Shown piece by piece: positions 27,136-35,899 of a stretch of 64,000 nucleotides of DNA (positions are counted from its first letter, which is position 1; every line of letters begins with the position of its first letter). This DNA is from Flavobacterium crocinum. Its GTDB lineage: Bacteria > Bacteroidota > Bacteroidia > Flavobacteriales > Flavobacteriaceae. The stretch covers positions 1,798,001-1,862,000 of the forward strand of contig NZ_CP029255.1 in assembly GCF_003122385.1 (NCBI RefSeq), given 5' to 3'. The notes below the pieces were generated by a model. It was not told the DNA's origin. It made no database searches and saw only the letters and a program-made list of their open reading frames with translations. The translations under genes and the position numbers were made by a program.

Positions 27136-27180
27136 AAGTTTCAGGTTTCAGGTTTCAAGTTTTTGAAAAACTGAAAACGG
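27136..27180. repeat. TTTCAGG direct repeats
   Basis: GTTTCAGGTTTCAGGTTTCA gives a 7-bp direct repeat, with a partial inverted copy (TGAAAAACTGAAAAC) downstream. It fills the gap between the thi promoter and the tag stop and may act as a weak terminator. Confidence 0.55.
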
Positions 27181-27196
27181 AGACTGAAAACTGCGA

Positions 27197-27760
27197 CTAT
27201 TTTCCCTCGCGGATAAAGCAATCTTCCGCGTGATCATTGACCATTCCGGTGGCTTGCATGTGAGCATAAATAACAGTTGAACCCACAAATTTAAATCCTC
27301 TTTTTTTTAAATCTTTGCTGATTTCATCTGAAAGTGGCGTAGTGGCCGGAACTTCTTTTGAAGTTTTAGGATTGTTTATGATAGGTTTTCCATTGGCATA
27401 TTTCCAAATATAATCTGAAAAACTGCCAAATTCTTCCTGAACCTTCATAAAAGCCTGAGCGTTGGAAACTGCAGCTTTTATTTTTAATTTGTTGCGGATA
27501 ATGCCAGTATTTTGCATTAACTCTTCAATTTTTTCTTCAGAATATTGAGCTACTTTTTTGTAATCGAAATAATCAAAAGCAGCTCTAAAATTGTCTCTTT
27601 TATTTAAAATCGTAATCCAGCTTAATCCGGCCTGAAAAGTTTCCAGAATTAAAAATTCAAATAGAGTAGGATCATCATAAACCGGAACTCCCCATTCTTC
27701 ATCATGGTATTTTTTGTATAAATCACTGGAGGTGCACCAGCCGCATCTTATCGGTTCCAT
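27197..27760 (-). CDS. tag: DNA-3-methyladenine glycosylase I
   Basis: 187 residues. Tag motifs: RCGWCTSSDLYKKYHDEEWG (zinc ligand Cys near the start), FEFLILETFQAGLSWITIL with the catalytic Glu, and the C-terminal zinc-binding GMVNDHAEDCF. It removes N3-methyladenine from alkylated DNA. Monocistronic by context. Confidence 0.96.
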   Translation of the reverse strand: MEPIRCGWCTSSDLYKKYHDEEWGVPVYDDPTLFEFLILETFQAGLSWITILNKRDNFRAAFDYFDYKKVAQYSEEKIEELMQNTGIIRNKLKIKAAVSNAQAFMKVQEEFGSFSDYIWKYANGKPIINNPKTSKEVPATTPLSDEISKDLKKRGFKFVGSTVIYAHMQATGMVNDHAEDCFIREGK

Positions 27761-27782
27761 TTTTTTGTTTTAAAGGTATAAA

Positions 27783-27812
27783 AAAACCTCAAATTGTTTA
27801 GTTTGAGGTTTT
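27783..27812 (-). terminator. Intrinsic terminator of the 128-residue membrane protein gene
   Basis: AAAACCTCAAA and TTTGAGGTTTT arms, followed by a T run on the minus strand; 8 bp after the stop of the gene at 27821. Confidence 0.8.
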
Positions 27813-27820
27813 ATGATATA

Positions 27821-28207
27821 TTATTTTGTTAATTTTATAAATTGCGATTTAAAACTTTCTAGTTTGATTAAGTAAAAAGTTGTAAAAATTAATACCCAGG
27901 CTATATATGTTAAAAATAGATTGGTAAAGTTAAAGCTATAATCCAAAATATCTAAAGACTGACAAAGAAATCCTAAAAATATAATTGCTATAAAATTAAA
28001 TAAAATACTGTTTTTTAGGCTCATTTTGAAACTGCCTGATAAAAAGTTCCAATTTACAAGTTCGTCTCTTATTATAGTTTTATTATGATTCGATAGGTCT
28101 ATTATGACATTTTGTGAAAAATCAAGCTTTACCTTTATAATGTTATTATTCAGTATGCATTTATAATTGTAGCTTTCCAAAACTTTAATAATTTCATCAG
28201 ACTTCAT
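27821..28207 (-). CDS. Hypothetical membrane protein
   Basis: 128 residues. A soluble N-terminal domain of about 60 residues with beta-strand character (CILNNNIIKVKLDFSQNVIIDL) is followed by two likely membrane helices (about 64-86 and 92-114) and a basic tail. No family recognised. The ATG at 28207 follows 190 bp of AT-rich non-coding DNA (28208-28399) in which I see no strong signal. Own terminator at 27783-27812, so probably monocistronic. Confidence 0.65.
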   Translation of the reverse strand: MKSDEIIKVLESYNYKCILNNNIIKVKLDFSQNVIIDLSNHNKTIIRDELVNWNFLSGSFKMSLKNSILFNFIAIIFLGFLCQSLDILDYSFNFTNLFLTYIAWVLIFTTFYLIKLESFKSQFIKLTK

Positions 28208-28399
28208 TTTATTTCAAAGATATTAGACTTAAATTTAATAATGTCAATAAATAACGTGTTATATTTTTTTTATGTTTTATTAAAATTAAGAGGTTAGTAT
28301 TTTATAAATGTAGTCCTTTTGTTTGATAATAAACTTTTTTTGAAGGTAAATTCTTTTAAAAAAAATATACTTGGAAAAGTATATGTCATCTAATTAGTT

Positions 28400-29026
28400 T
28401 CATTTCCCAATTTTCCAGTGATAACCTTTTACGCTCGGTATATAAGCTTTTGTTCCAATTATGATTAAGTCGGTATAAACTTTCTTTTTGTATTTAATTC
28501 CGATTGCTTGTCCGGAAGTATATATTTTATTCGCCTCAAACTTGAATTTAATTTTCGCATCATTAAATTTTGCATCCGAAATCTTTTCAATAAACCAAGT
28601 CGATTTCCATTTTACTTCAATTTCATCTTCTGCGGTTTTGGTAATGCTTTTTATTAATTTAATTCCATCAGCAGGAATATTGTGGTTTTCAATAAGTTCT
28701 TTTTGCGTTATAGTCTCTCCTGTTTTACAGTCGGCTATAAACTTCCTAAAAGCGGTAATTCCTAAAAACTTTTCATTTTCAGTTTCTGCATTTACTGCAA
28801 TGCTATCAGTTAAAGGTTTTACATTCTCAGAAGTTGCTTCCGTTGTTGTGATTTTGTCTACAATGGATTGTTTATATTCATTTACGGTTTCAACAGTACT
28901 TTCCGAAATAGTTTCTATTTTATTCGTAATCTTATCAGTAACTTCTAGTAGTTGTTTCTTAACGTCTTTAGAACAACTTACAAAACTTAACAGCATGATT
29001 GATAGTAATATTTTGCAATGCTTCAT
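28400..29026 (-). CDS. Lipoprotein of unknown function
   Basis: 208 residues. Lipobox LLSFVSC (Cys19), then a Thr/Glu/Lys-rich coiled-coil-like linker (about 25-95, ITNKIETISESTVETVNEYK) and a C-terminal beta-rich domain (about 95-208) with EVKWKSTWFIEKISDAKF and GIKYKKKVYTDLIIIGTKAY. No family recognised. It starts one base after the stop of the queuosine-precursor transporter, so the two are co-transcribed. Confidence 0.75.
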   Translation of the reverse strand: MKHCKILLSIMLLSFVSCSKDVKKQLLEVTDKITNKIETISESTVETVNEYKQSIVDKITTTEATSENVKPLTDSIAVNAETENEKFLGITAFRKFIADCKTGETITQKELIENHNIPADGIKLIKSITKTAEDEIEVKWKSTWFIEKISDAKFNDAKIKFKFEANKIYTSGQAIGIKYKKKVYTDLIIIGTKAYIPSVKGYHWKIGK

Positions 29027-29027
29027 T

Positions 29028-29699
29028 CTATTGTTCCTGATTTTTATGGTGCTTATCGTTTTCCAAATACTTTTTAATTAAGTGATGTCCTAAATAAATG
29101 GCAGGAGTTAATAAAATGGCAATGGCTAATTTGAAAGTATAGCCAATTAATCCTGAAGAAATAAAAGTGTCAAAATCAATTTTTCCGGGTAACCAAAAAG
29201 CAATTCCAAGAACAATAAACGAATCAAATAATTGTGAAATTACTGTAGAACCTGTAGCTCTCAGCCATATTTTCTTTTCTCCTGTTCTGTTTTTGAAAAA
29301 CCAGAAAATCCAGACGTCAATTAGCTGCGAGGCCATAAAGGCAATTAAACTTCCGACAATGATCCACATACTCTGCCCAAAAACAGCTTGAAATTGATCG
29401 TCGTTGACGGGACTAATTCCTTTAGCAGCCGGAATAGTAATGGCCATAAATAAGATCAGAAAAGCATAAGCAATTAAACAGGCTGTGATAAAAGAAAGTT
29501 TTTTTACTCCTTTTTCGCCAAAATATTCATTAATTAAATCGGTTGTCAGAAAAACGATCGGCCAGGGCAAAATTCCTATACTCATTACAAAAGGGCCAAC
29601 CTGAATTAATTTTCCTCCAATAAGCTCTGCTACAACAGCATTCGTGATAAATATTCCTGCAAGAATTACAAAAACAATCTCTTTTCTGGTTTTAAACAT
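29028..29699 (-). CDS. Queuosine precursor transporter (YhhQ/VUT family)
   Basis: 223 residues from the ATG at 29699 (MFKTRKEIVFVILAG); an in-frame ATG at 29723 would add eight polar residues. About six membrane helices. Family motifs: NAVVAELIGGKL, WPIVFLTTDLINEYFGEKGV, ASQLIDVWIFWFFK and RATGSTVISQLFDSFIV. It imports preQ0/preQ1 for tRNA queuosine. A lipoprotein gene follows. Confidence 0.92.
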   Translation of the reverse strand: MFKTRKEIVFVILAGIFITNAVVAELIGGKLIQVGPFVMSIGILPWPIVFLTTDLINEYFGEKGVKKLSFITACLIAYAFLILFMAITIPAAKGISPVNDDQFQAVFGQSMWIIVGSLIAFMASQLIDVWIFWFFKNRTGEKKIWLRATGSTVISQLFDSFIVLGIAFWLPGKIDFDTFISSGLIGYTFKLAIAILLTPAIYLGHHLIKKYLENDKHHKNQEQ

Positions 29700-29870
29700 G
29701 TTGTTTTGGTTATGAAGTTTCAAATTTAAGCTATTTTTTAAAACCTGATATTAGTAAATTTTTAAAATAACATCCATTTGAAGTTTGATTCTGATTGGTT
29801 ACTTTTGAGATTCTGACGCTTCTTAATTTTAAGAAAAGTGCAAGGAAGAACTTTATAAAATGATTTGATT

Positions 29871-31925
29871 ATGGAAAAAGAAACTAATCCGTTACTTCAG
29901 GAATGGTCAGGGCCTTATGGAGGCGTGCCGGATTTTACAAAATATAAAATATCTGATTTTAAACCCGCAATTGAATTTGCAATTCAGGAAAAATTGGAAG
30001 AAATTGATTCCATTGCGAACAATTTAGAAAAACCGACTTTTGATAATACTATTAAAGCTTTAGAGCTTTCAGGAGAAAAACTGGATCGCATTCATGCGGT
30101 TTATGGAATTTATAGATCTAATTTAAGCAGTCCGGAATTTAATGTTGTAGATACAGAAATGTCGCCAAAATTAGCTGAGATTAGCGATAAACTCTATCAA
30201 AACGAGAAACTGTTTTTAAGGATAGAAGAATTGTATAAATCAGAAGAAAGTAAAAACCTGGATTCTGAACAACAGCGTTTGCTTTGGTTGTATTACACTG
30301 ATTTTGTTAGAGAAGGAGCAGAGCTGAATAAAGAAGATAAATCAGAAGTAGCAAAAATTAATCAGGAACTTGCCGGACTTTTTACGCTTTTCAGTCAAAA
30401 ACTACTGGCAGAAGAAAATGATCAGTATTTGGAATTAAATTCAGAGAATGATTTGGACGGTCTTCCGGAAGAATTTAAAAACGCAGCTATTGCTGAAGCA
30501 AAAGAAAGAAAGCTGAATGTTTTGGCTTGTATCGGAAACACCAGATCTTCAATTGAGCCTTTTTTGACTTTTTCTAATCAAAGAAATTTAAGAGAAAAAG
30601 CATTTGATATTTTTGTACAAAGAGGCGATAATGATAATTCAAATAATACAAATGAAACGCTTGTTTCAATTTTAGAGTTAAGAGCCAAGAAAGCAAAAAT
30701 ATTAGGATTTAAGAATTTTGCAGAATGGAGTTTGTCTAATAAAATGGCAAAAGATCCTCAGAAAACATTGGATTTAATGCATTCGGTATGGAAACCAGCT
30801 GTTGAAAAAGTAAAAAACGATGTTTCAGCTATGCAGGAAATGGTGAATGAAGAAGGCGGGAATTTTAAAATTCAGCCTTGGGATTATCGTTTTTATGCAG
30901 AGAAGGTCCGCAAAGCAAAATATGATTTAGATCAGAACGAAATTAAGCAATATCTTCAGTTAGAGAATTTGCGTGAAGGAATGTTCTGGACTGCAGGAGA
31001 GTTGTTTGATCTTGGTTTTAAACAATTGTTTGATGTTCCTGTTTATCATCCAGATGTTCGGGTTTGGGAGGTCAATCATAAAAATACTGGTGAAGTTGTA
31101 GGTTTGTGGTATTTTGATCCTTATGCGCGAGTAGGCAAGCGATCAGGAGCCTGGATGAACTCTCATAGAGATCAGCAGAAAATAAACGGAAAAGTGCTTC
31201 CGATTGTTTCTAATAATTGCAATTTCATAAAAGGAAATGCCAGCGATCCTGTTTTGATTTCCTGGGATGATGCTACGACATTATTTCATGAATTTGGCCA
31301 CGCTTTGCATGGTTTATGTTCGAATGTGACCTATCCGAGTTTATCTGGAACTTCAGTTGCGAGAGATTATGTGGAGTTTCCTTCGCAGTTGTTGGAACAT
31401 TGGCTGGCCACTCCGGAAGTGTTGAATAAGTTTGCGCTTCATTATAAAACCAATGAACCTTTGTCTCAATCATTAGTAGATAGAATAGGTCAGGCCGCTA
31501 ATTTTAATGAAGGTTTTGCAACGGTAGAAACGATTTCGAGTTCATTCGTAGATATGAAGTTGCATTTAACTACCGAAAAAGTAAATCCGCATCAATTTGA
31601 GAAGCAAATTTTGGAGGAAATTAATATGCCATCAGAAATTGTAATGCGACATAGAATTCCACAATTTGCCCATATTTTTTCAAGTGACGGATATGCGGCA
31701 GGCTATTATAGTTATTTATGGGCTGATGTTATCAATGCCGATGCTTACGAAGCTTTTTTAGAAGGAAACGGACCTTTTGATAAAGAGGTTTCCAAACGCC
31801 TTTACGATATTGTTTTAAGTGCAGGAAATACGGTTGATAATGAAACTATGTATGAAAATTTTAGAGGGCATGCGCCAAAATCGGATGCATTGATGCGTGC
31901 AAGAAATTTTCCGGTTGAAAGTTAA
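29871..31925 (+). CDS. M3 family metallopeptidase (oligopeptidase A / Dcp-like)
   Basis: 684 residues from the ATG at 29871 (MEKETNPLLQEWSGPYGGVP); a TTG six bases upstream is less likely. Zinc site TLFHEFGHALHG (HExxH) near 474, with the downstream EGFATVET glutamate region. No signal peptide, so a cytoplasmic peptidase that degrades oligopeptides. Terminator at 31934-31967. Confidence 0.94.
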   Translation: MEKETNPLLQEWSGPYGGVPDFTKYKISDFKPAIEFAIQEKLEEIDSIANNLEKPTFDNTIKALELSGEKLDRIHAVYGIYRSNLSSPEFNVVDTEMSPKLAEISDKLYQNEKLFLRIEELYKSEESKNLDSEQQRLLWLYYTDFVREGAELNKEDKSEVAKINQELAGLFTLFSQKLLAEENDQYLELNSENDLDGLPEEFKNAAIAEAKERKLNVLACIGNTRSSIEPFLTFSNQRNLREKAFDIFVQRGDNDNSNNTNETLVSILELRAKKAKILGFKNFAEWSLSNKMAKDPQKTLDLMHSVWKPAVEKVKNDVSAMQEMVNEEGGNFKIQPWDYRFYAEKVRKAKYDLDQNEIKQYLQLENLREGMFWTAGELFDLGFKQLFDVPVYHPDVRVWEVNHKNTGEVVGLWYFDPYARVGKRSGAWMNSHRDQQKINGKVLPIVSNNCNFIKGNASDPVLISWDDATTLFHEFGHALHGLCSNVTYPSLSGTSVARDYVEFPSQLLEHWLATPEVLNKFALHYKTNEPLSQSLVDRIGQAANFNEGFATVETISSSFVDMKLHLTTEKVNPHQFEKQILEEINMPSEIVMRHRIPQFAHIFSSDGYAAGYYSYLWADVINADAYEAFLEGNGPFDKEVSKRLYDIVLSAGNTVDNETMYENFRGHAPKSDALMRARNFPVES

Positions 31926-31933
31926 TCTATATA

Positions 31934-31967
31934 AAAAAGCCCGAATAAGTAAATATTCGGGCTTTTT
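31934..31967. terminator. Bidirectional terminator between M3 peptidase and tsf
   Basis: AAAAAGCCCGAATA and TATTCGGGCTTTTT arms with T runs on both strands. Confidence 0.9.
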
Positions 31968-31985
31968 AAATATTGAAATAATATA

Positions 31986-32948
31986 TTAACCTAAAGTAAC
32001 TCTTTTGAAACCTGTGATTTCAACGTTGAATCCTTTAACATAATCACCAACTTTTTTACTGTCATCTTTGATGAAGTTTTGATCTAAAAGAGCTTTCTCT
32101 TGATCTAAAGTAGTGTTGTCAGAAATGAAACGTTGAACTTTTCCTGGAAGGATTTTGTCCCAGATTTGCTCTGGTTTTCCTTCAGCTTTTAATTCAGCTT
32201 TAGCATCTTCTTCTGCTTGTTTGATAACTTCAGGAGTTAATTGAGAGAAAGAGATGTATTTAGGAACATTTTTTAAAGTTTTTCCTAAACGTGCAGCTTC
32301 TTCATTGTCTTTTTCGATTACAGCAATACGTGCAGCAAGTTCAGATTCAACGAAAGCAGGATCAAAATCTTTGTAAGATAATGTGTCAGCTCCCATAGAA
32401 GCAACTTGCATAGAAACATCTTTAGTTAAAGTCTCAGCATTAGCAATTGGAGCAGAAATAGCTGTTAAAGCAGCAATTTTGTTAACGTGAACATAAGATC
32501 CAACGAAAGCACCTTCTAAAATTTCGAAACCACCGATTTCGATTTTCTCACCGATAACACCAGTTTGCTCGATTAATTTCTCAGCAACTGTAATTCCGTT
32601 GAAATCAGAAGCTAAGAATTCTTCTTTAGAAGAGAAATTGATAGCTCTTTCAACTAGATCTTTGGCTAAAGTTACGAAAGCTTCGTTTTTACCTACGAAG
32701 TCAGTTTCGCAGTTTAAAGTAAGGATAGCTCCTTTAGTGTTGTCAGCATTGATGAAAGAAACAGCAGCTCCTTCAGAAGACTCACGGTCAGAACGGTTAG
32801 CAGCAACTTTTTGTCCTTTTTCTCTAAGGATTTGAATCGCTTTGTCGAAATCTCCTTCAGCTTCAACTAGGGCTTTTTTACAGTCCATCATTCCGGCACC
32901 TGTAGATTGTCTTAATTTATTTACGTCTGCAGCAGTAATTGTTGCCAT
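31986..32948 (-). CDS. tsf: Translation elongation factor Ts
   Basis: 320 residues. N-terminal UBA-like domain (VNKLRQSTGAGMMDCKKALVEA) and the TDFV motif in LNCETDFVGKNEAFV, which contacts EF-Tu. Recharges EF-Tu with GTP. Longer than the about 280-residue proteobacterial form because of an extended dimerisation region, as is usual in Bacteroidota. It lies 140 bp downstream of rpsB in the conserved rpsB-tsf order. Confidence 0.97.
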   Translation of the reverse strand: MATITAADVNKLRQSTGAGMMDCKKALVEAEGDFDKAIQILREKGQKVAANRSDRESSEGAAVSFINADNTKGAILTLNCETDFVGKNEAFVTLAKDLVERAINFSSKEEFLASDFNGITVAEKLIEQTGVIGEKIEIGGFEILEGAFVGSYVHVNKIAALTAISAPIANAETLTKDVSMQVASMGADTLSYKDFDPAFVESELAARIAVIEKDNEEAARLGKTLKNVPKYISFSQLTPEVIKQAEEDAKAELKAEGKPEQIWDKILPGKVQRFISDNTTLDQEKALLDQNFIKDDSKKVGDYVKGFNVEITGFKRVTLG

Positions 32949-33088
32949 AATATTTTAAGTTTTAATGTGTTTAAAAGTAAAAAATTCCAGCTTTTAAATC
33001 CCAAACTCCAATTTTAATAAATTATCAACATAACGTTTTTAATTCTGACTGGATTTTGGAATTTAAAATTTGGAATTTAAATTTTGAT

Positions 33089-33850
33089 TTATTCTTCAGT
33101 TGCAGGAGCTTCAGCTTCAACAGCAGGAGCTTCTTCAGCAGCTTCAACTTCTTTTTCTGCACCTCTGTCAGAAAGACCTTCGATTACAGCAGTAGTTACT
33201 AAAGATAAAATTTTGTCAATTGATTTAGAAGCGTCATCATTTGCAGGAATCACGTAATCAACCTCTCTTGGGTCAGAATTCGTATCAACCATTGCGAAAA
33301 CTGGAATGTTTAATTTTTGAGCTTCTTTTATTGCGATGTGTTCAGCTTTGATATCTACTACGAACAATGCTGCAGGTAGTCTAGACATATCAGCAATTGA
33401 ACCTAAGTTTTTCTCTAATTTAGCACGTAGACGATCAACTTGTAAACGCTCTTTTTTAGATAAAGTGTTGAAAGTACCATCTTTCTTCATTTTATCGATA
33501 GAAGACATTTTTTTAACTGCCTTTCTGATAGTTACGAAGTTAGTCAACATACCACCTGGCCATCTTTCAGTGATGTAAGGCATGTTTGCAGCTTTTGCTT
33601 TATCAGCAACGATGTCTTTTGCTTGTTTTTTGGTAGCTACGAATAAGATTTTTCTACCTGATGCAGCGATTTTTTTCAAAGCTTCATTAGCCTCTTCAAT
33701 TTTAGCTGCAGTTTTATATAGATTGATAATGTGAATACCATTACGCTCCATATAAATGTAAGGAGCCATGTTTGGATCCCATTTTCTAGTCATGTGTCCG
33801 AAGTGAACACCTGCTTCTAGTAATTCTTTTACTTCTATTTTGTTTGCCAT
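33089..33850 (-). CDS. rpsB: 30S ribosomal protein S2
   Basis: 253 residues. Motifs: ELLEAGVHFGHMTRKWDPNM, RNGIHIINLYKT, ITERWPGGMLTNF and PVFAMVDTNSDP. The C-terminal tail is Glu/Ala-rich (EVEAAEEAPAVEAEAP), typical of Bacteroidota. A stable hairpin lies in its leader (33934-33949), about 85 nt upstream of the start. Confidence 0.97.
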   Translation of the reverse strand: MANKIEVKELLEAGVHFGHMTRKWDPNMAPYIYMERNGIHIINLYKTAAKIEEANEALKKIAASGRKILFVATKKQAKDIVADKAKAANMPYITERWPGGMLTNFVTIRKAVKKMSSIDKMKKDGTFNTLSKKERLQVDRLRAKLEKNLGSIADMSRLPAALFVVDIKAEHIAIKEAQKLNIPVFAMVDTNSDPREVDYVIPANDDASKSIDKILSLVTTAVIEGLSDRGAEKEVEAAEEAPAVEAEAPATEE

Positions 33851-33933
33851 TTTTGTACTAGTTTACGTTCTGTTGATTAGCAATGTGTGAATGGCGATTT
33901 CTCTGGCTTCATACATTTAGATGCTAAACTATA

Positions 33934-33949
33934 TCCTACCTCGGTAGGA
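33934..33949 (-). promoter_or_regulatory. Hairpin in the rpsB leader
   Basis: TCCTACC and GGTAGGA arms around two bases on the minus strand, the only G/C-rich element in the leader. It may be a ribosomal-protein leader or S2 binding site (inference). Confidence 0.45.
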
Positions 33950-33994
33950 GAGCAACAATAACTGTGTTTTTTAATTTCAATAAATAATTGATAA

Positions 33995-34019
33995 TGTCTT
34001 GTCTCATCTGAACAAGACA
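33995..34019 (-). terminator. Hairpin after rpsI
   Basis: TGTCTTGT and ACAAGACA arms 8 bp after the rpsI stop. The T run is weak, so it is terminator-like rather than certain. Confidence 0.5.
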
Positions 34020-34026
34020 GGTAATA

Positions 34027-34413
34027 TTAACGTTTAGAGAACTGGAATCTCTTACGAGCTTTCTTCTGACCGAATTTCTTACGTTCAACCATTCTTGGGT
34101 CTCTTGTTAATAAACCTTCTGGTTTAAGGATAGCTCTGTTTTCAGCGTTAACTTCACACATTACGCGTGCTAATGCCATTCTTACAGCTTCTGCCTGACC
34201 AGTTGTACCACCTCCGTAAACGTTTACTTTTACGTCAAAGTTACTAGCGTTTTCTGTCATAGAAAGCGGTTGTAAAACTTTGTACTGTAAAGTTGCAGTT
34301 GGAAAGTAAGTTGCGAATTCTTTTTTGTTTACAGTGATGTTTCCAGTTCCCTCAGAAACGTATACACGTGCAACAGCGGTTTTTCTTCTACCGATTTTGT
34401 GAATAACTCCCAT
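34027..34413 (-). CDS. rpsI: 30S ribosomal protein S9
   Basis: 128 residues. Motifs: GRRKTAVARVYV, VYGGGTTGQAEAVRMALAR and LLTRDPRMVERKKFGQKKARKRFQFSKR, with the basic C-terminal tail that reaches the ribosomal P site. It overlaps the rplM stop by one base. Confidence 0.98.
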   Translation of the reverse strand: MGVIHKIGRRKTAVARVYVSEGTGNITVNKKEFATYFPTATLQYKVLQPLSMTENASNFDVKVNVYGGGTTGQAEAVRMALARVMCEVNAENRAILKPEGLLTRDPRMVERKKFGQKKARKRFQFSKR

Positions 34414-34868
34414 TACTTAAGATCATTTAGGTTAACAGTTCTAGGTTTTTGAGCTCCGTGTTTGTGCTCAGCTCCTACAACAACATTTAGATTTCTAAAA
34501 AGTTCTGCTCCTAATTTATTTTTAGGTAACATACCTTTTACAGCTTTTTCTACTAATAATGCAGGGTTTTTAGCTTGCAATACTTTAGCAGTTAAAGTTC
34601 TTTGTCCTCCTGGGTAACCTGTATGACGCATGTAAATTTTGTCATTCAATTTTGTACCTGTAAGGTTAATTTTTTCTGAGTTGATAACAATTACGTTATC
34701 TCCACAGTCAACGTGCGGTGTGTAACTTGGCTTGTACTTACCTCTTAAGATCATTGCAACTTTAGAAGCAAGACGTCCTAAGTTATGACCTTCAGCGTCA
34801 ACAACAATCCACTCTTTAGTTACAGTGGCTTTGTTAGCTGAAACCGTTTTGTAGCTTAATGCGTCCAT
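34413..34868 (-). CDS. rplM: 50S ribosomal protein L13
   Basis: 151 residues. Motifs: WIVVDAEGHNLGRLASKVA, DCGDNVIVINSEKI and MLPKNKLG. First gene of the conserved rplM-rpsI operon. A palindrome directly next to its -7 element (34892-34911) may control it. Confidence 0.98.
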   Translation of the reverse strand: MDALSYKTVSANKATVTKEWIVVDAEGHNLGRLASKVAMILRGKYKPSYTPHVDCGDNVIVINSEKINLTGTKLNDKIYMRHTGYPGGQRTLTAKVLQAKNPALLVEKAVKGMLPKNKLGAELFRNLNVVVGAEHKHGAQKPRTVNLNDLK

Positions 34869-34891
34869 AATATTATTTTAATTAAACATTC

Positions 34892-34911
34892 CATCCCCAA
34901 TAAAGGGGATG
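34892..34911 (-). promoter_or_regulatory. Palindrome at the rplM transcription start
   Basis: CATCCCC and GGGGATG arms around six bases. It abuts the -7 element TACTTTTG (34919-34912 on the minus strand), so it lies at about +1 to +20. It could be an mRNA 5' hairpin that L13 binds or a DNA operator (inference). Confidence 0.5.
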
Positions 34912-34919
34912 CAAAAGTA
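34912..34919 (-). promoter_or_regulatory. -7 element of rplM-rpsI
   Basis: Reads TACTTTTG on the minus strand, matching TAnnTTTG. Confidence 0.6.
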
Positions 34920-35004
34920 CAATTAATTATTTTAAAACCAAATACCTGAAAGAATATTTTATCTGCTGAAAATCAGGGGTTCAGTTTTTTAATTAATTGA
35001 GGAA

Positions 35005-35040
35005 TAAAAAAACCGTCTCTACAATAAAGTAAAGACGGTT
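35005..35040 (-). terminator. Terminator of the ferritin-like pair
   Basis: AACCGTCT and AGACGGTT arms around an AT-rich loop, followed by seven T's on the minus strand, 22 bp after the stop of the gene at 35062. Confidence 0.85.
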
Positions 35041-35061
35041 AAATATTTAGAAAAATTAGTA

Positions 35062-35874
35062 TTATACAATAAATATATTGGCAATGTCAACCACTTGTTG
35101 AGTCGTAAGTGGTTCATCATAAGCTTCTGAGCCGGCTTCTGCTCCAAATGCTGTTGCAGTATTGAATCCCGCCTGCATTGTTACACCTTCACCATCATAT
35201 ACGGCTTGTGTTGCGGCAGGCATACCGGCGCCTCTATCGGCATTAGAAATCCATCCTTTTAAACCTCGAAGTCTTCTTACTTCAGAAGCATGACGGGCTT
35301 CGACAGAATGAATCTGAAGTGCTGCAGTTAATAAATCCGGAGCAGTAATTAGATTGGCAGCTTGTCCTTTATAAGCTCTCACACCAGTATCCTCAAAGGC
35401 TTGAGCTAGAGCTAAAAAGGTTGGGTAATCACCAAAAGGATTAAATGCTCCCCCAACCGTAAAATCAAAAGTTGGTTTTGGAACAAAATTAGCACTTGCA
35501 GTTCCGCCTAATCCCGCTATTAAAAATTTTACGTGATCAGATTCGTGTGCGGCAATTTGTTGAAATACTTTTAAATCACGCCCTCCATTTTCAGAAGCAG
35601 GAATGACGCCTGAATCTAGTGCCATTGCATAAAATTCATTTTCAAGATATTCTAATGTTAGTGCAAATTGCAAAGCTCCAATTGGAGTTGCAGGTGTTGC
35701 TGTAATGTCTTTTGCGAATGCTTTATTGGCCAGAGCCGATAATCCAAAAGGGATTGATGCTAAGGCTAAATTTTTTCCGATATTTCCAAACTGAGCAAAA
35801 CTGTCTCTTCGTGAACCAGTACTATTCATTAAATTGTCATCAGTAAAGGATTCTATAAATTTTAAAATGTTCAT
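35062..35874 (-). CDS. Ferritin-like domain protein (exported, copy B)
   Basis: 270 residues. A four-helix ferritin-like domain (about 60-215) with E-x-x-H signatures: LEYLENEFYAMAL, AAHESDHVKFL, ALAQAFEDTGVRAYKGQA and IHSVEARHASEVRRL. The N-terminus holds GSRRDSFAQFGNIGKNLALA, a weak twin-arginine-like export signal without a lipobox. Related to desiccation-related PCC13-62-type proteins. Lies 25 bp after its paralog; role in metal or stress handling is inferred. Confidence 0.85.
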   Translation of the reverse strand: MNILKFIESFTDDNLMNSTGSRRDSFAQFGNIGKNLALASIPFGLSALANKAFAKDITATPATPIGALQFALTLEYLENEFYAMALDSGVIPASENGGRDLKVFQQIAAHESDHVKFLIAGLGGTASANFVPKPTFDFTVGGAFNPFGDYPTFLALAQAFEDTGVRAYKGQAANLITAPDLLTAALQIHSVEARHASEVRRLRGLKGWISNADRGAGMPAATQAVYDGEGVTMQAGFNTATAFGAEAGSEAYDEPLTTQQVVDIANIFIV

Positions 35875-35899
35875 AATTTCTAAGTTTTAGCGGTTAGGA

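Noticed and set aside
28488..29081. 197-codon plus-strand hydrophobic open frame
   Set aside because: Antisense to the lipoprotein gene; its hydrophobicity follows from the complementary Lys/Glu-rich codons.
31934..31967. Leader attenuator of tsf
   Set aside because: It lies downstream of both convergent genes (M3 peptidase and tsf), so it is an ordinary shared terminator.
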